Below, piece after piece: positions 63,990-64,000 of a stretch of 64,000 nucleotides of DNA (position 1 is the stretch's first letter; each line of letters opens with the position of its first letter). The stretch spans positions 1-64,000 of the forward strand of contig MOWL01000069.1 in assembly GCA_002110485.1 (NCBI GenBank), written 5' to 3'. This stretch comes from Emergomyces orientalis (lineage: Eukaryota > Ascomycota > Eurotiomycetes > Onygenales > Ajellomycetaceae). Under the pieces are notes generated by a model. That model did not search any database. It saw nothing but the letters and a program-made list of their open reading frames with translations, and had not been told where the DNA came from. A program made the translations under genes and the position numbers.

Positions 63990-64000
63990 AGCAGTAATTA

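Noticed and set aside
1..64000. CRISPR arrays, bacterial operons, rRNA genes
   Set aside because: No such structures seen; gene architecture is eukaryotic. tRNA genes were not recognised by eye, though a covariance-model scan would be needed to exclude them.

Overview
The window looks like nuclear DNA of a filamentous ascomycete, most likely a eurotiomycete. The evidence is genes split by short introns (about 44-85 nt) with GTRNGT-type donors, CTRAY branch sites and YAG acceptors, lineage-typical accessory families (FunK1-type kinases, BCS1-like AAA ATPases, an APH-type phosphotransferase) and Tad-like non-LTR retrotransposons. It contains no recognisable housekeeping gene block. It reads as an accessory, possibly subtelomere-derived region: paralogues, truncated copies, segmental duplications, degenerate telomere-type repeats and an AT-rich transposon block. 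Gene models with introns were built by hand from splice signals and phase, because the single-frame ORFs alone break most of these genes.

Layout. 0-5.5 kb: minus-strand genes, including a 449-aa BCS1-like AAA ATPase and an unknown gene 'X'. 5.6-7 kb: a 54-bp near-perfect palindrome between divergent genes, then a 360-aa unknown protein ending in DPLF repeats. 7-9 kb: a minus-strand pair (B, A) that is duplicated at 37.7-39.6 kb. 9.6-10 kb: a TIR-bounded element carrying degenerate telomere repeats. 10-21 kb: unknown spliced genes, a decayed second copy of X, and a second, truncated BCS1-like gene. 21-27 kb: FunK1-type kinase 1, a kinase-like fragment, a decayed copy of the 5.7-kb gene, and a LINE 3' fragment abutting an APH fragment. 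28-37 kb: a 603-aa unknown protein, a possible MADS-like protein, a LINE RNase H fragment, a truncated FunK1 copy and small genes. 37.7-46 kb: the duplicated block, further spliced genes and FunK1 kinase 2. 47-50 kb: a chromodomain protein with a tandemly repeated CCAAT-type upstream region. 50.1-64 kb: an abrupt switch to very AT-rich DNA made almost entirely of one LINE family. It holds one copy with a long uninterrupted ORF2, one broken copy arranged with a partial copy as a giant inverted repeat, and a small SINE-like element.

Two results look most useful. First, homologous upstream (promoter) segments are reused in front of different accessory genes: module A before three FunK1 genes and an unrelated coiled-coil gene, with an orphan copy as well, and module B before the second AAA gene and the duplicated gene A. 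Second, in the AT-rich LINE copies almost every disrupted codon I could align falls at a tryptophan and reads TGA, never TAG. This is not what classical CpA-directed RIP predicts.

Most proteins here could not be assigned a function. Paralogue comparisons were made by eye, and no percentages or database hits are claimed.
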